Made by a program: the position numbers and the translations under genes. Below the pieces are notes generated by a model that worked only from the letters and a program-made list of their open reading frames with translations, did no database searches and had not been told where the DNA came from. This document shows positions 15,482 to 27,884 of a stretch of 64,000 nucleotides of DNA, piece by piece. Source of the DNA: Nitrospira sp. (GTDB lineage Bacteria; Nitrospirota; Nitrospiria; Nitrospirales; Nitrospiraceae); the NCBI GenBank assembly GCA_016788885.1, contig JAEURX010000052.1, positions 62,001-126,000 on the forward strand, given 5' to 3'. Each line of letters begins with the position of its first letter. Positions within the stretch are counted from its first letter, which is position 1.

Positions 15482-17359
15482 ATGCAACGAGTCTCACACA
15501 GACACTCGTCATCCACCCGCGAACGTATCTTCTTACGAGGCCTCCGACGCGTGGCGCGGCTGGAGGACATGGGCCGACGCAGCAGCGCGCGCTTCACCAC
15601 CGCACGATTGGCCATCTTCGCGCTCGGACTCGTCGGCTCCATCATCCCGCATAAAATGGGATGGACCACCTCGGGCAACCTGACCCTCGCGTTCAGCGTC
15701 GTCCTGTTCCTAACGGTAGCCTGGTATCATAACAGGCTGGAAGACCGCTTGCATCGACTCCGCCGCTGGCGCAACATCAAACAGACCCATCTGGCACGCA
15801 TTCACCTGAATTGGCCTGACATCCCGCTTCATCCTGTCACGGTGCCGGAGCGGCACGGCTATGCCAAAGACCTGGACCTCGCCGGCCCACATTCGTTGCT
15901 CCATCTGATCGACACCACCATTTCGTCGCAGGGCCGACAACGCCTGACCTCGTGGCTGCTGGAGCAGCCGTCGCCCACCGTTGCGTGGAGAACCCGCCAG
16001 GCCCTCATCCGCGAACTGACCCCCTTCGCGCTGCTTCGGGACCGCTTGATCCTGGAGGCGCAAGCCGTGGAAGACGCTGATATCGACGGCCGGCGGCTCC
16101 TCGCCGTCTTGCAGAAGCGGGTCGACGACTCCGGCCTCATCCCCATGTTGATTACCGAAACCGCCTTGACCGTCACCACCGCAGCACTCCTGCTCGCGGA
16201 TCTTCTATACGGGCTCGGGAACTATTGGATGTTGTCGTTCGGACTCTACGCGTTCCTGTTCCTGTCCGTGCGCAGTCGGTCGGAAGAGATTTTCGACCAT
16301 GCCCAATCGTTGCATCTCCAACTCGAGCGGCTCAGTGCAGTACTCGGGTATTTAGAGCGAAGAACCTACCGGCTCACCCCCCACCTGGCACAGCTCTGCC
16401 GACCTCTCCTGCAACAGCACACTCGGCCATCGCGCTCGCTCAGGCAGGCGGCGTCCGTCATGAACCGACTCAGCGTACGTGCGCATCCGCTGGTGCATTA
16501 CCTCATCAATGCCTTGGGCCCCTGGGACCTCTACCACACGTATCGGCTGCAGCAATTGCAGGACCGAATCGCCACCATCGCACCGGGGTGGTTCGAGTTA
16601 CTGGCCGAACTGGATGCAGCGGCATCGCTTGCCACCTTCGCGCACCTGCACCCGGACTATCGCTGGCCAGACCTGGTCGAACCCCGTGCGAGAGGGCAAG
16701 ACGGCGGCGATGTGCCGATGCTCGACGCCGAGGGCCTCGCGCATCCGCTGATTCCATCGGCCGTCCGTGTCGCCAATCAGATCCGGTTCACCGGCCGAGG
16801 CCGTATCTACCTGGTGACCGGCTCCAACATGTCCGGCAAGAGCACATTTCTCCGCACCATCGGCATCAATACCTGCCTGGCACAGGCAGGAGGCCCGGTG
16901 TGCGCGACCTCATTCAACTGGTCACCGGTCCGCATCGGCAGCTGCATCCGTGTCGACGACTCACTCGATGGCGGCCTCTCGTTTTTTTATGCCGAAGTCA
17001 AACGACTGAAGAGGATCCTCGACGACACCCGGAACGAACAGGCCCCGCCGGTGCTCTGGTTGATCGATGAAGTCTTCAAAGGCACGAACAACCGGGAGCG
17101 GCTGATCGGCGGACGAGCCCTCATTACGGCGCTCGCGGGAGGAAACGGATTCGGCCTGGTGACCACGCACGACCTTGAACTCTCCGAACTGGAGCGGCGG
17201 CTCCCGACGGTCACCAATGTGCACTTTCAGGAAACCGTCGCGCAAGGCGCACTGCATTTCGATTATCGGCTCAAGCCCGGCCCCTGCCCGACGACGAATG
17301 CCCTCCGCATTATGGCCCTCGAAGGACTGCCGGTGGAGAGCCCAGATCCGTCCTCATGA
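15482..17359 (+). CDS. Membrane-anchored MutS-family ATPase
   Basis: 625 residues. Two transmembrane helices near the N-terminus (IFALGLVGSII and LTLAFSVVLFLTVAWY) and another hydrophobic pair around residues 225-260 (LTVTTAALLLADLLYGLG, MLSFGLYAFLFLSV) flank a MutS core. Ahead of the ATPase is a clamp/lever-like helical part, then Walker A TGSNMSGKSTFLRTIG, Walker B VLWLIDEVFKGTNNRER and the trans-signature TTHDLELS. The mismatch-reading domain I with its F-x-E motif is absent, so classical mismatch repair is unlikely. ATG 15482 is preferred over a TTG at 15443 that would overlap prmA. Confidence 0.82.
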   Translation: MQRVSHRHSSSTRERIFLRGLRRVARLEDMGRRSSARFTTARLAIFALGLVGSIIPHKMGWTTSGNLTLAFSVVLFLTVAWYHNRLEDRLHRLRRWRNIKQTHLARIHLNWPDIPLHPVTVPERHGYAKDLDLAGPHSLLHLIDTTISSQGRQRLTSWLLEQPSPTVAWRTRQALIRELTPFALLRDRLILEAQAVEDADIDGRRLLAVLQKRVDDSGLIPMLITETALTVTTAALLLADLLYGLGNYWMLSFGLYAFLFLSVRSRSEEIFDHAQSLHLQLERLSAVLGYLERRTYRLTPHLAQLCRPLLQQHTRPSRSLRQAASVMNRLSVRAHPLVHYLINALGPWDLYHTYRLQQLQDRIATIAPGWFELLAELDAAASLATFAHLHPDYRWPDLVEPRARGQDGGDVPMLDAEGLAHPLIPSAVRVANQIRFTGRGRIYLVTGSNMSGKSTFLRTIGINTCLAQAGGPVCATSFNWSPVRIGSCIRVDDSLDGGLSFFYAEVKRLKRILDDTRNEQAPPVLWLIDEVFKGTNNRERLIGGRALITALAGGNGFGLVTTHDLELSELERRLPTVTNVHFQETVAQGALHFDYRLKPGPCPTTNALRIMALEGLPVESPDPSS

Positions 17360-17548
17360 TAAGTAATTGCATCATTCCGACAGTTTCGGCAGACTGAGGA
17401 GCGACACACGACGCTGGCGTTCACCACTTGGACATGGGAGGCCCCTATCGATCCGCAGCCGGATTCCTCACAACGAACCCCACATCCGCTACGAGGGCTG
17501 CTCTTCGCGCAGTTCTGCGGCGCCTTTAATGATAACGCCTGGAAATTC

Positions 17549-20887
<3,339 letters not shown>

Positions 20888-20956
20888 CACAGGACTCGCG
20901 AAGCGAGCACAACCGAGATGCGGCGGGAGTTCCGAGGAGTGATATCAAGCCTCACG

Positions 20957-21765
20957 ATGAAATCCCTGATCGACTGCCATGTGCATCTCGCGGCACCGCC
21001 GAATGGCGACGACGGATGCGACATCTCCCGCAAAACGCTCCGGGGTCCACTGTTCCGATTCCTGCTCTGGAAACACCGGCTCTCACCGGACACACCGCGC
21101 GAGCGCATCCCGATGAATTGCTGGCCGGAGTGTCCATCAACCCGCAACGGCGCGACGCCATCGACGAACTGCATCGTTGTGCGGACGCGGGAGCCGTCCT
21201 GGTGAAGGTGCTCCCCAACGCCAAACAATTCGACCCGGCCAACCCGCGGTACAAGGACTATGATCGCGCCCTCGCCGAGCGCAAGCTCCCGTTCCTGAGC
21301 CATGTCGGCTACGAATTCAGCTTGATCGGGAAGAACCAATCGGTGGGTGATCCAGACCGCCTGCGGCCGGCACTGGATGAAGGCGTCACGGTCATCGCCG
21401 CCCACGCCTGCAGCTATGGTGTGCTCCCGTATAAAAAGTTCCTGCCGACGCGACGCGACCTGGTGCAGCGGTATCCCCGTTTCTATGCAGCTATTTCTGC
21501 CCTGACGCTGCCGAACCGGATGCGAATGCTGCTCCGGCTGAGAACCTATCCCGAGATGCACAAACGCTTCCTCTTCGGCACGGACTATCCGCTCTCCGTC
21601 TTCCATGCGGTAGCCTGGGGCCGCGTCGCACTCGGCACGTTGCGCAACATCATCAAGACCACGAACCACTTCGATCGGCAGGTTGAAGTCTGTCGGGGCC
21701 TGACGCTGGGGTTTCGTTCGATCGGCGACCTCCTCACCCCCGCATCGGCGTCTCCCCGAGGATAA
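20957..21765 (+). pseudogene. Amidohydrolase-2 (metal-dependent TIM-barrel) gene, frameshifted with an internal deletion
   Basis: The N-terminus is intact in one frame: MKSLIDCHVHLAAPPNGDD with the metal-binding HxH, through LWKHRLSPDTPRE near 21100. The rest is in another frame, from about 21100: HPDELLAGVSINPQRRDA, ADAGAVLVKVLPNAKQFDP, FLSHVGYEFSLIG, AAHACSYGVL and KRFLFGTDYPLSVFH, the C-terminal half of the same family. From memory of intact relatives, about 60-80 residues between the two parts are missing as well. The metal ligand His/Asp set of the C-terminal half is retained, but a single polypeptide cannot be made without frameshifting. It might be a real deletion or an assembly error. 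Confidence 0.8.
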
Positions 21766-21776
21766 CCGGATCGGCC

Positions 21777-22274
21777 ATGTACCGGGACACCATCTTACAC
21801 AGCCTGCGCGAAAGGATTCTGGCCTTCGCGACATCACGGGTTTCGAGGGACCTCGCCGAAGATCTCACCCAGGAGGTGCTGGTTCTGCTACACGAGAAGT
21901 ATGCGCATGTGACGGAGCTGACCGAACTGGTCCCGCTGGCGTTTCAGATACTCCGATTCAGAATGTTGGATGCCCACCGCAAATCGCTGCGACGGGGTGA
22001 GTATAATCAAGACGCGATTGAGGATCTGCCGCTGACCAATCCCGGAGATGACCCGGCCATGCAATTGGATCAAAAGCAGCGCGTCGCCCGCCTGTTGGCG
22101 GCCGTGGCGCAACTCGGAGACCGCTGCCGGGACCTGTTCAAGTGGAAGCTGGAGGGGCACACGTTTCCGGAGATTCAGAAACTCATGGGCCAGGCTTCCA
22201 TCAACACCATCTACACCTGGGACTTGCGCTGCCGGAAGCAGTTATTGAGTCTGATGGGGGGAACGTGGGAATAA
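21777..22274 (+). CDS. ECF-type RNA polymerase sigma factor
   Basis: 165 residues, the length of an ECF sigma. Region 2 is visible as DLAEDLTQEVLVLLHEKY and RFRMLDAHRKSLRRGEY (core binding and -10 melting); region 4 as CRDLFKWKLEGHTFPEIQKLMGQ followed by SINTIYTWDLRCRKQLL (helix-turn-helix for -35 recognition). It starts 12 bp after the broken amidohydrolase and is followed by a membrane protein gene that is its likely partner. Its regulon is not visible here. Confidence 0.82.
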   Translation: MYRDTILHSLRERILAFATSRVSRDLAEDLTQEVLVLLHEKYAHVTELTELVPLAFQILRFRMLDAHRKSLRRGEYNQDAIEDLPLTNPGDDPAMQLDQKQRVARLLAAVAQLGDRCRDLFKWKLEGHTFPEIQKLMGQASINTIYTWDLRCRKQLLSLMGGTWE

Positions 22275-22349
22275 GGATGGCGTCCAGATTGCCCCATGAG
22301 CGGTCTGCTCCACAGACCACGCATAGCATATCCCGAGCGACGATCCTCC

Positions 22350-23618
22350 ATGGCTGAGCACGAACTGGACACATTGTTGGGCGGCTTCGCAGCTGATACG
22401 CTGACGGCCGAGGAGCAGCAGCGCCTCTATGCCGCGGCGTTGAACGATCAGCGGCTGTTCGATGCGCTGGCGGATGAGCAGGGGCTGAAGGAATTGCTCG
22501 CCGATCCCGAGGTGCGACGCCGACTGCTGGAAGCCCTCAGGCAACCGGCGACGTCAGGAATTGAACCATCGATGCCCTGGTTGAACTGGCTCCGAACACC
22601 GTCCGGACTGGCGTGGGCCGGAGGCCTCGCGGCCATCCTCTTCGCCCTCACCTTTGGCATACACATCTATCAGGAGAGTCTCGATCGGCAGGCCCGATCG
22701 GTCGCCACCGAGGAACCGGCTTCCCCCGCTCCGGTGAATCCCTCACCATCACGCGCCCTGCCGCCTCCACAGCCAGCGGCAGAATCAACGTCATCGGCGA
22801 AAGAGAAGAGCCCCCTGCCGAAGATGACGCAAGAGGCGAAGCGCGAGACACCAGCCAAGCGCCAGCGGGCCGATGCCGCCAAGCAGGCCCCTGCTGAAAA
22901 CATGCGTGCTGCCGCCGAACAACCACGCCTATCGGAAGACCGCGCGCGACCGGCGGACGCGCCGTCCCCCGCAGCACCGGCCGCTGCCCCAGTACCCAGG
23001 CCTGCCCCCTCCGCATTATCCGCCACAGCAGCGCCAGCGCCGGCCCGAAGCGCCCGTGCCCTCTACTACGGAGGAGGTGCGCCATCCGCCGGAGCCGCCG
23101 TGAAGGCGGAAGAACAGGCACGCGGCGCCGGGTCACCAACGGTGTTGGGGGTGCGATACAGCTTTGCACTCCGGGGAAGTGACGGACAAAACCAGGAGGT
23201 CAGCAGGGCCATCGCCGCCAGGAGTCGAGAACCGGTTCGCCTGCTGGTAGAGACGACACAGGACGGTTATCTGCAACTTCTCCAGAACCTCGGCTCTGCC
23301 GGAACGCGGCTGTGGTGGCCACCGCAAGAAACCGGCAAAATTTCGCTCAAGGCCGTGGCACGTACCCGTACCGACATTCCCCTGCCGCCTCCGGCAGAGA
23401 GCGGCCTGCTTGATCTGGTCCTCCGGTTTTCACCCAAACCCTTCGGTCCGCTCACCATGCAAGAAGTCGGTATGCTCGATCGGTTTTCAGGCAATCTCCT
23501 CGTCGAAACGATCTCACCGGGCGACGCCACCGGCCAGCAGGAGTCGGCGACGTACGTGGTGAACCCCGAGGCGTCGCCCGCTGCCCAAATCGCGGTCGAG
23601 ATTCCCGTCAGCCGGTAA
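22350..23618 (+). CDS. Single-pass membrane protein with DUF4384-like domain, likely anti-sigma or sensor partner
   Basis: 422 residues. A cytoplasmic helical head (residues 1-75, EHELDTLLGGFAADTLTAEE) resembling short anti-sigma heads, one transmembrane helix (about 80-100, LAWAGGLAAILFALTFG), a long Pro/Ala/Glu-rich disordered stretch, then a periplasmic domain with RYSFALRGSDGQ, VRLLVETTQDGYLQLLQNLG and GLLDLVLRFSPKPFGPL, similar to DUF4384. Placement 75 bp after the ECF sigma supports a sigma/anti-sigma pair that reads an envelope signal. There is no zinc HxxxCxxC motif. ATG 22350 is preferred over 22296 because the helical head starts there. Confidence 0.72.
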   Translation: MAEHELDTLLGGFAADTLTAEEQQRLYAAALNDQRLFDALADEQGLKELLADPEVRRRLLEALRQPATSGIEPSMPWLNWLRTPSGLAWAGGLAAILFALTFGIHIYQESLDRQARSVATEEPASPAPVNPSPSRALPPPQPAAESTSSAKEKSPLPKMTQEAKRETPAKRQRADAAKQAPAENMRAAAEQPRLSEDRARPADAPSPAAPAAAPVPRPAPSALSATAAPAPARSARALYYGGGAPSAGAAVKAEEQARGAGSPTVLGVRYSFALRGSDGQNQEVSRAIAARSREPVRLLVETTQDGYLQLLQNLGSAGTRLWWPPQETGKISLKAVARTRTDIPLPPPAESGLLDLVLRFSPKPFGPLTMQEVGMLDRFSGNLLVETISPGDATGQQESATYVVNPEASPAAQIAVEIPVSR

Positions 23619-23643
23619 CTCGATACACCGCCACATCTCGCGG

Positions 23644-24006
23644 TCAGGGATACCACCGCAATACCAACAGCCCGGCCATCGCCGCCAGCCCGCCACTCAC
23701 ATACAGAACAAACCCCAAGGCCCCTGCCACAAACCACCGTCGGATGCGAGGATATTCGTCCGCCGTCAGGAGAGGGTGCAGGGCAACCGGCTTTCGCCAC
23801 CACTGTGAGGGCATCGGCATTCGTCCTGCCAGCGTCCGATAGAGCACCACGTGATACCACCATCCGGTGGGAATCCCGATCACCAGACCGGCAGCCAGGG
23901 TCCAGAGCCCGTATTCAACCATCATGGGCGGGGTGACCATGACGGTCACCAGACCGATCAACCCGATCAGGCCCAGACTTCCCGCGACAATCAACAGCTC
24001 AAGCAT
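23644..24006 (-). CDS. Small integral membrane protein, function unknown
   Basis: 120 residues, four hydrophobic stretches: LLIVAGSLGLIGLIGLVTVMV, YGLWTLAAGLVIGIPTGWWYHVV, and two near the C-terminus (VAGALGFVLYVSGGLAAMAGLLVL). A soluble loop has LHPLLTADEYPRIRRWF. I do not recognise a family. Start at 24006 is where hydrophobic sequence begins; a longer frame reaches 24099 but overlaps the upstream lipoprotein gene. It ends 25 bp from the converging DUF4384 gene. Confidence 0.65.
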   Translation of the reverse strand: MLELLIVAGSLGLIGLIGLVTVMVTPPMMVEYGLWTLAAGLVIGIPTGWWYHVVLYRTLAGRMPMPSQWWRKPVALHPLLTADEYPRIRRWFVAGALGFVLYVSGGLAAMAGLLVLRWYP

Positions 24007-24095
24007 GGGACCGAGTATACCGGAGACGATGCAAGGAGGGCGAAGAGAGGCTGAGGCGTGGACAGAACGGCAGCTGCCCTTCGCGGGCATCACCA

Positions 24096-24728
24096 TCACG
24101 GTGGAGCATCGATATCAGTACGATTCCAGGTGAGAAAGAATAAGAGCGTGTACTGATTATAAAACGTGCGGCCCACCAGGGTGGCGGACGACCCGAGAAA
24201 TTCACCGGTGCGATTGTCGTAGATGTCCAGGTGCAGTCGCGCATACCCGCTCTGATTCTGCTGCTTGTACAGCGTCAGTTCCGGAAGCGCGAAGGGAATC
24301 AACACACTCTGAACCGGCGGCATGCCGAAGAACGTCACGCCCTGCATCGTGCCGAATGACTCGGCCATCACGCGCACCAGATACGGCGTCTCCATGTCGC
24401 GCGCCCGCACCAGATACCCGCGACGCCCCAATTCCGCCGCCACCGTATCCCGGATGTAGAGAATATCGCGGTTGGGACTGTTCAAGGTACCCAGGTCCGA
24501 ATTGGTCATGCGTAGACGGGACCGATCGCTTTCAAGACCCGTCGCATCCAGCTCGACATTCACGCCGGCAGGCAACCGCAAGGTAAGGTTTGTGAGGGCG
24601 TGCGTCACCGCTTGCGTCAACAGGACCTGCTCCACCGCCGTCCTGGGTGTTCGGGACAGCTCCTGTTCCAGCGAACAGCCCCCGACCAACATCATGAACA
24701 GAACAGCGCACAGCGCACGGTGCAGCAT
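24096..24728 (-). CDS. Predicted lipoprotein, function unknown
   Basis: 210 residues with lipobox LVGGCS near residue 18, so an inner- or outer-membrane lipoprotein. The body has RTAVEQVLLTQAVTHALTNL, an ILYIRDTVAAELGRRGY segment and a C-terminal FLGSSATLVGRTFYNQY. The overall style resembles DUF6655-type lipoproteins, but that match is weak and from memory. It is divergent from the RnfD-like gene 140 bp away and upstream of the small membrane gene, with which it may share a transcript. Confidence 0.7.
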   Translation of the reverse strand: MLHRALCAVLFMMLVGGCSLEQELSRTPRTAVEQVLLTQAVTHALTNLTLRLPAGVNVELDATGLESDRSRLRMTNSDLGTLNSPNRDILYIRDTVAAELGRRGYLVRARDMETPYLVRVMAESFGTMQGVTFFGMPPVQSVLIPFALPELTLYKQQNQSGYARLHLDIYDNRTGEFLGSSATLVGRTFYNQYTLLFFLTWNRTDIDAPP

Positions 24729-24866
24729 CTGTCTCTCCTTGGACCGCCTCTATCTTTTCAATCATATGCGGCCTGTATCAACTGTTCAATGAGGGATCTC
24801 CCTAGCCGTCGAAGACGTGAAAGGATTTGCCTTCTCGCTCCATATCCTCCGGTGAAGGGAGACATC

Positions 24867-25760
24867 ATGGAGCAGACTCACACCTCGTCCCAGCCCAGAA
24901 CCTCAGCGACTCCACTCGATCCCCGTCTCTACCAGATCCTGAGCCTTAGCGCGCTGCTATCGTACGGGTTCGGCTGGCTCCACTTCGATGTCTCGTGCGA
25001 ACAAATCGTCGTCACCATCGGAACCGCGCTGTTGGCGCAGTATACCGCGACCCGCCTCGTCGGTCTGCCTGCATTCGATCCCAAGAGTGCGCTCATCTCC
25101 GGACTCTCGCTCTGCCTGCTCCTCCGCACGAACGAGCTAGCCGTGTCGGCGGCGGCGGCGCTCCTGGCGATATCCAGCAAGTTCCTCTTTCACCGGCGCA
25201 ACAAGCATCTCTTTAACCCGACCAACTTCGCGCTGGCCGTCACCTTGGCAGCCGGCCTAGGGTGGATCTCCCCGGGCCAGTGGGGCCAGACCGCCTGGTT
25301 CGGCTTTCTCGTGGCTTGCCTCGGAGGCCTGGTGGTGACTCGTGCCGCGCGAGCCGATGTGACGCTGACATTCCTCTGCGCCTATGTCGGCCTGCTGGTC
25401 GGACGCAGCCTCTGGCTCGGCGATCCCATGACGATTCCACTGCATCAACTCGAAACCGGTGCCCTCCTGATTTTTTCCTTCTTCATGATCTCGGACCCGA
25501 AGACCACGCCGGATTCCCGCTCGGGACGGATCATGTACGCCTTCTGCGTCGCCCTCACCGCTTACTATGTCCAGTTCAACCTGTTTCGCCCCAATGCGCC
25601 CCTGTGGGGGCTCATCGTCTGCGCACCACTTGTGCCGTTGATCGATGCCTGGCTGCCGGGTCAGCACTACGACTGGCCCGTCGCATCATCTCATGACGCA
25701 TCCCCTCTGATTTCGGTGCCGCATCCCCTGTCCATTTCACAACCAAGGAGGTTTTCATGA
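24867..25760 (+). CDS. Orphan RnfD/NqrB-like membrane protein
   Basis: 297 residues, about 9-10 transmembrane segments. RnfD/NqrB signatures: LFHRRNKHLFNPTNFALAV (the conserved H-x-FNP-NF region) and FFMISDPKTTPDSRSGRI, the position where RnfD/NqrB carry covalent FMN on a Thr. No other Rnf or Nqr subunits are present here, so it is orphan. It overlaps the DUF2330 gene by 4 bp (ATGA), so the two are coupled. Start at 24867, with GAAGGGA upstream, is preferred over a longer frame to 24600 that overlaps the divergent gene. It may move electrons across the membrane with DUF2330 as periplasmic partner; inference. Confidence 0.85.
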   Translation: MEQTHTSSQPRTSATPLDPRLYQILSLSALLSYGFGWLHFDVSCEQIVVTIGTALLAQYTATRLVGLPAFDPKSALISGLSLCLLLRTNELAVSAAAALLAISSKFLFHRRNKHLFNPTNFALAVTLAAGLGWISPGQWGQTAWFGFLVACLGGLVVTRAARADVTLTFLCAYVGLLVGRSLWLGDPMTIPLHQLETGALLIFSFFMISDPKTTPDSRSGRIMYAFCVALTAYYVQFNLFRPNAPLWGLIVCAPLVPLIDAWLPGQHYDWPVASSHDASPLISVPHPLSISQPRRFS

Positions 25761-27103
25761 GACGTTGGCTGGTTCCCGTTCTGACATTCGCTGCGGGGCT
25801 GTTCTTCTGCGGCGCCGAGGCGTCGGCCTTCTGCGGCTTCTACGTCGGCAAGGCCGACAGCACGCTGTTCAACAAGGCCTCGGAGGTGGCCATCGCTCGG
25901 CACGACAATAAAACAGTGATCACCATGGCAAACGATTACGAGGGCGACGCGAAGGAGTTCGCCCTGGTCGTGCCGGTGCCGACCATTCTGGAGAAAGGGC
26001 AGATCCACGTGGGCGACGCAGCAATACTCAAACATCTCGCCGACTATTCGGCCCCGCGGCTCGTGGAATACTTCGACGAGAATCCCTGCCGCCGGTACGA
26101 CTTGACGGAGCGCCGGAGCATGGACGCCATGAAAAGCATGGCGCCGGCTGCGGCCTCATCGAAGGCACGTGAGCAGGCCCTGGGGATCACCATCGAGGCG
26201 CAATACACCGTCGGGGAATATGACATCCTCATCCTCTCGGCCCAGGAAAGTGCCGGACTCGAAACCTGGCTGACCGAGCACGAATATAGAATCCCCAAGG
26301 GAGCGTCCCTGGTCCTTCACAGCTACCTGAAACAAGGGATGAAATTTTTCGTGGCCAAGGTGAACGTGGGCGAGCAGGCCAAACTTGGGCTGACGCACCT
26401 CCGGCCGTTGCAGATTGCCTTCGAATCGCCGAAGTTCATGCTGCCGATCCGCCTCGGGACGGTGAATGCCGACGGCATGCAGGAATTGTTCATCTATCTG
26501 TTGACCAAACAAGGACGGGTGGAGACGACGAACTATCGGACCGTGCGCGTTCCCGAGGCCCAGGACGTGCCGATCTACGTCAAGGACCGGTTCGGCGATT
26601 TCTATCGGGACCTCTTCTCCCAACAGGTCAAGCGGGAGAACCAGCGCGGCCTCTTCCTCGAATATGCCTGGGACATGAACTGGTGTGATCCCTGCGCCGC
26701 CAATCCGCTGTCGGCTGAAGAACTGCGCAACCTGGGCGTCTTCTGGCAGGAGCCCCAAGGCCGTGGCGGGAGATCGTTCCCGCAAGGCCAGAACGTGTTT
26801 CTCACACGGCTGCATGTTCGGTACGATGCCGCGCACTTTCCGGAAGATCTCGTGTTTCAGGAGACGTCGGATCGCGCCAACTTCCAGGCGCGCTATATCA
26901 TTCGTCATGCCTGGACCGGAACGGATGCGTGCGCGGCGGCCACCACCTACCGAGAACAGTTACGGGAACGCTATGAGCGCGAGGCCCAGACCCTGGCCTC
27001 ATTGACCGGATGGAGGATCGAGGACATCCGCCATGCGATGCACATCGCGTCACGGCCCGCCGGGGATGAAACACCGTGGTATCAACGATTGTGGGTAAAC
27101 TAG
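25757..27103 (+). CDS. Secreted DUF2330 protein
   Basis: 448 residues. A signal peptide (ending EASAF) is followed by the DUF2330 signature CGFYVGKADSTLFNKASEV and NDYEGDAKEFALVVPVP. Conserved Cys residues include the first CGFYV, ENPCRRYDL and NWCDPCAANPLS, a CxxC. DUF2330 proteins are periplasmic; their function is unknown. Coupling to the RnfD-like gene suggests that it receives or presents a redox-active group. The C-terminus lacks the hydrophobic anchor some members have. Overlap of 4 bp with the upstream gene sets the start. Confidence 0.87.
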   Translation: MRRWLVPVLTFAAGLFFCGAEASAFCGFYVGKADSTLFNKASEVAIARHDNKTVITMANDYEGDAKEFALVVPVPTILEKGQIHVGDAAILKHLADYSAPRLVEYFDENPCRRYDLTERRSMDAMKSMAPAAASSKAREQALGITIEAQYTVGEYDILILSAQESAGLETWLTEHEYRIPKGASLVLHSYLKQGMKFFVAKVNVGEQAKLGLTHLRPLQIAFESPKFMLPIRLGTVNADGMQELFIYLLTKQGRVETTNYRTVRVPEAQDVPIYVKDRFGDFYRDLFSQQVKRENQRGLFLEYAWDMNWCDPCAANPLSAEELRNLGVFWQEPQGRGGRSFPQGQNVFLTRLHVRYDAAHFPEDLVFQETSDRANFQARYIIRHAWTGTDACAAATTYREQLRERYEREAQTLASLTGWRIEDIRHAMHIASRPAGDETPWYQRLWVN

Positions 27104-27120
27104 GCACACTGGCAGCGACA

Positions 27121-27148
27121 GAGGAGGCCGGGAGAATCCGGCCTCCTC
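27121..27148. terminator. Perfect hairpin after the DUF2330 gene
   Basis: 11-bp stem GAGGAGGCCGG (27121-27131) with CCGGCCTCCTC (27138-27148), 6-nt loop. It sits between the convergent DUF2330 and DUF3617 genes and could terminate either. No T-tract on the plus strand. Confidence 0.55.
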
Positions 27149-27193
27149 ACACCTGCGCGAACGCGGTAGGCTCAGGACCTTCGAATCGGCCGG

Positions 27194-27634
27194 TTACTTA
27201 GAGGTGCACTCGCCCGTTCGCTTTCCATCGACTTTCATCGTGACCGAAAGCGCCTTGTCTCCCTTTGGGGTGGCTTTCCGAACCACAGAAAAACTGGTGC
27301 CCGACACCGTGCCTTCCACGCGAGTGATCGCATAGACCCCTTCGATGTCATAGCTGATGTTCCCACCATGCATCGAGACGTTCATTACTTTATTCGCCGG
27401 ATTGGGTTTGAAGCCATTCAGAGCATAATAATTAAAGACCGCGTCGGGATTGGCCAGGTGCTCTTCCTTCAGGCACCGGCTATGCGTATCCGGCTTGCCT
27501 GCCTCGCCGCTACTACTTTCCGTGACCGCCGTCACCTGATACTCCCCCGGCTTGAGAGGCACCGATTCCGCCCCCATCGCCGGTGCGGCACAGATGAGGC
27601 CTGCCAGTACGTAGCTGCCAACGCGTCTCGTCAT
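27194..27634 (-). CDS. Secreted DUF3617-like protein
   Basis: 146 residues. Signal peptide MTRRVGSYVLAGLICAAPAMG, then LKPGEYQVTAVTES and a conserved RCLKEEHLANPDAVF with the disulfide-type Cys of DUF3617; a second Cys is near the C-terminus in RTGECTSK. Members are small periplasmic beta proteins of unknown function. GGAGG precedes the ATG. Divergent from the lipoprotein gene at 27885 across a 250-bp region. Confidence 0.78.
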   Translation of the reverse strand: MTRRVGSYVLAGLICAAPAMGAESVPLKPGEYQVTAVTESSSGEAGKPDTHSRCLKEEHLANPDAVFNYYALNGFKPNPANKVMNVSMHGGNISYDIEGVYAITRVEGTVSGTSFSVVRKATPKGDKALSVTMKVDGKRTGECTSK

Positions 27635-27884
27635 GTTCGATCCTCCTTGTGATACCAGGGTGCGTCCGCTCCTGGGTGCTGAGAGATCACCAGGACGCCT
27701 CGCCCGAACTCGTGCCCCATCAAGGACCCGGCGATTGTGCTCATGCCTCAGGACATTGTCAACCGCTTCCTCCTTGTCGACCCGGCTGCCCCGACGCTTC
27801 CTGGCTTATTTCCTCGATGACTATGGTATAGTCGGGCGCCATGAGCGTGATCTATCTCTGGTGCACAACAAGGAGGATTCACCC

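Noticed and set aside
24600-24866. 89-residue N-terminal extension of the RnfD-like protein
   Set aside because: It overlaps the divergent lipoprotein gene and has no homology; ATG 24867 has a ribosome-binding site.
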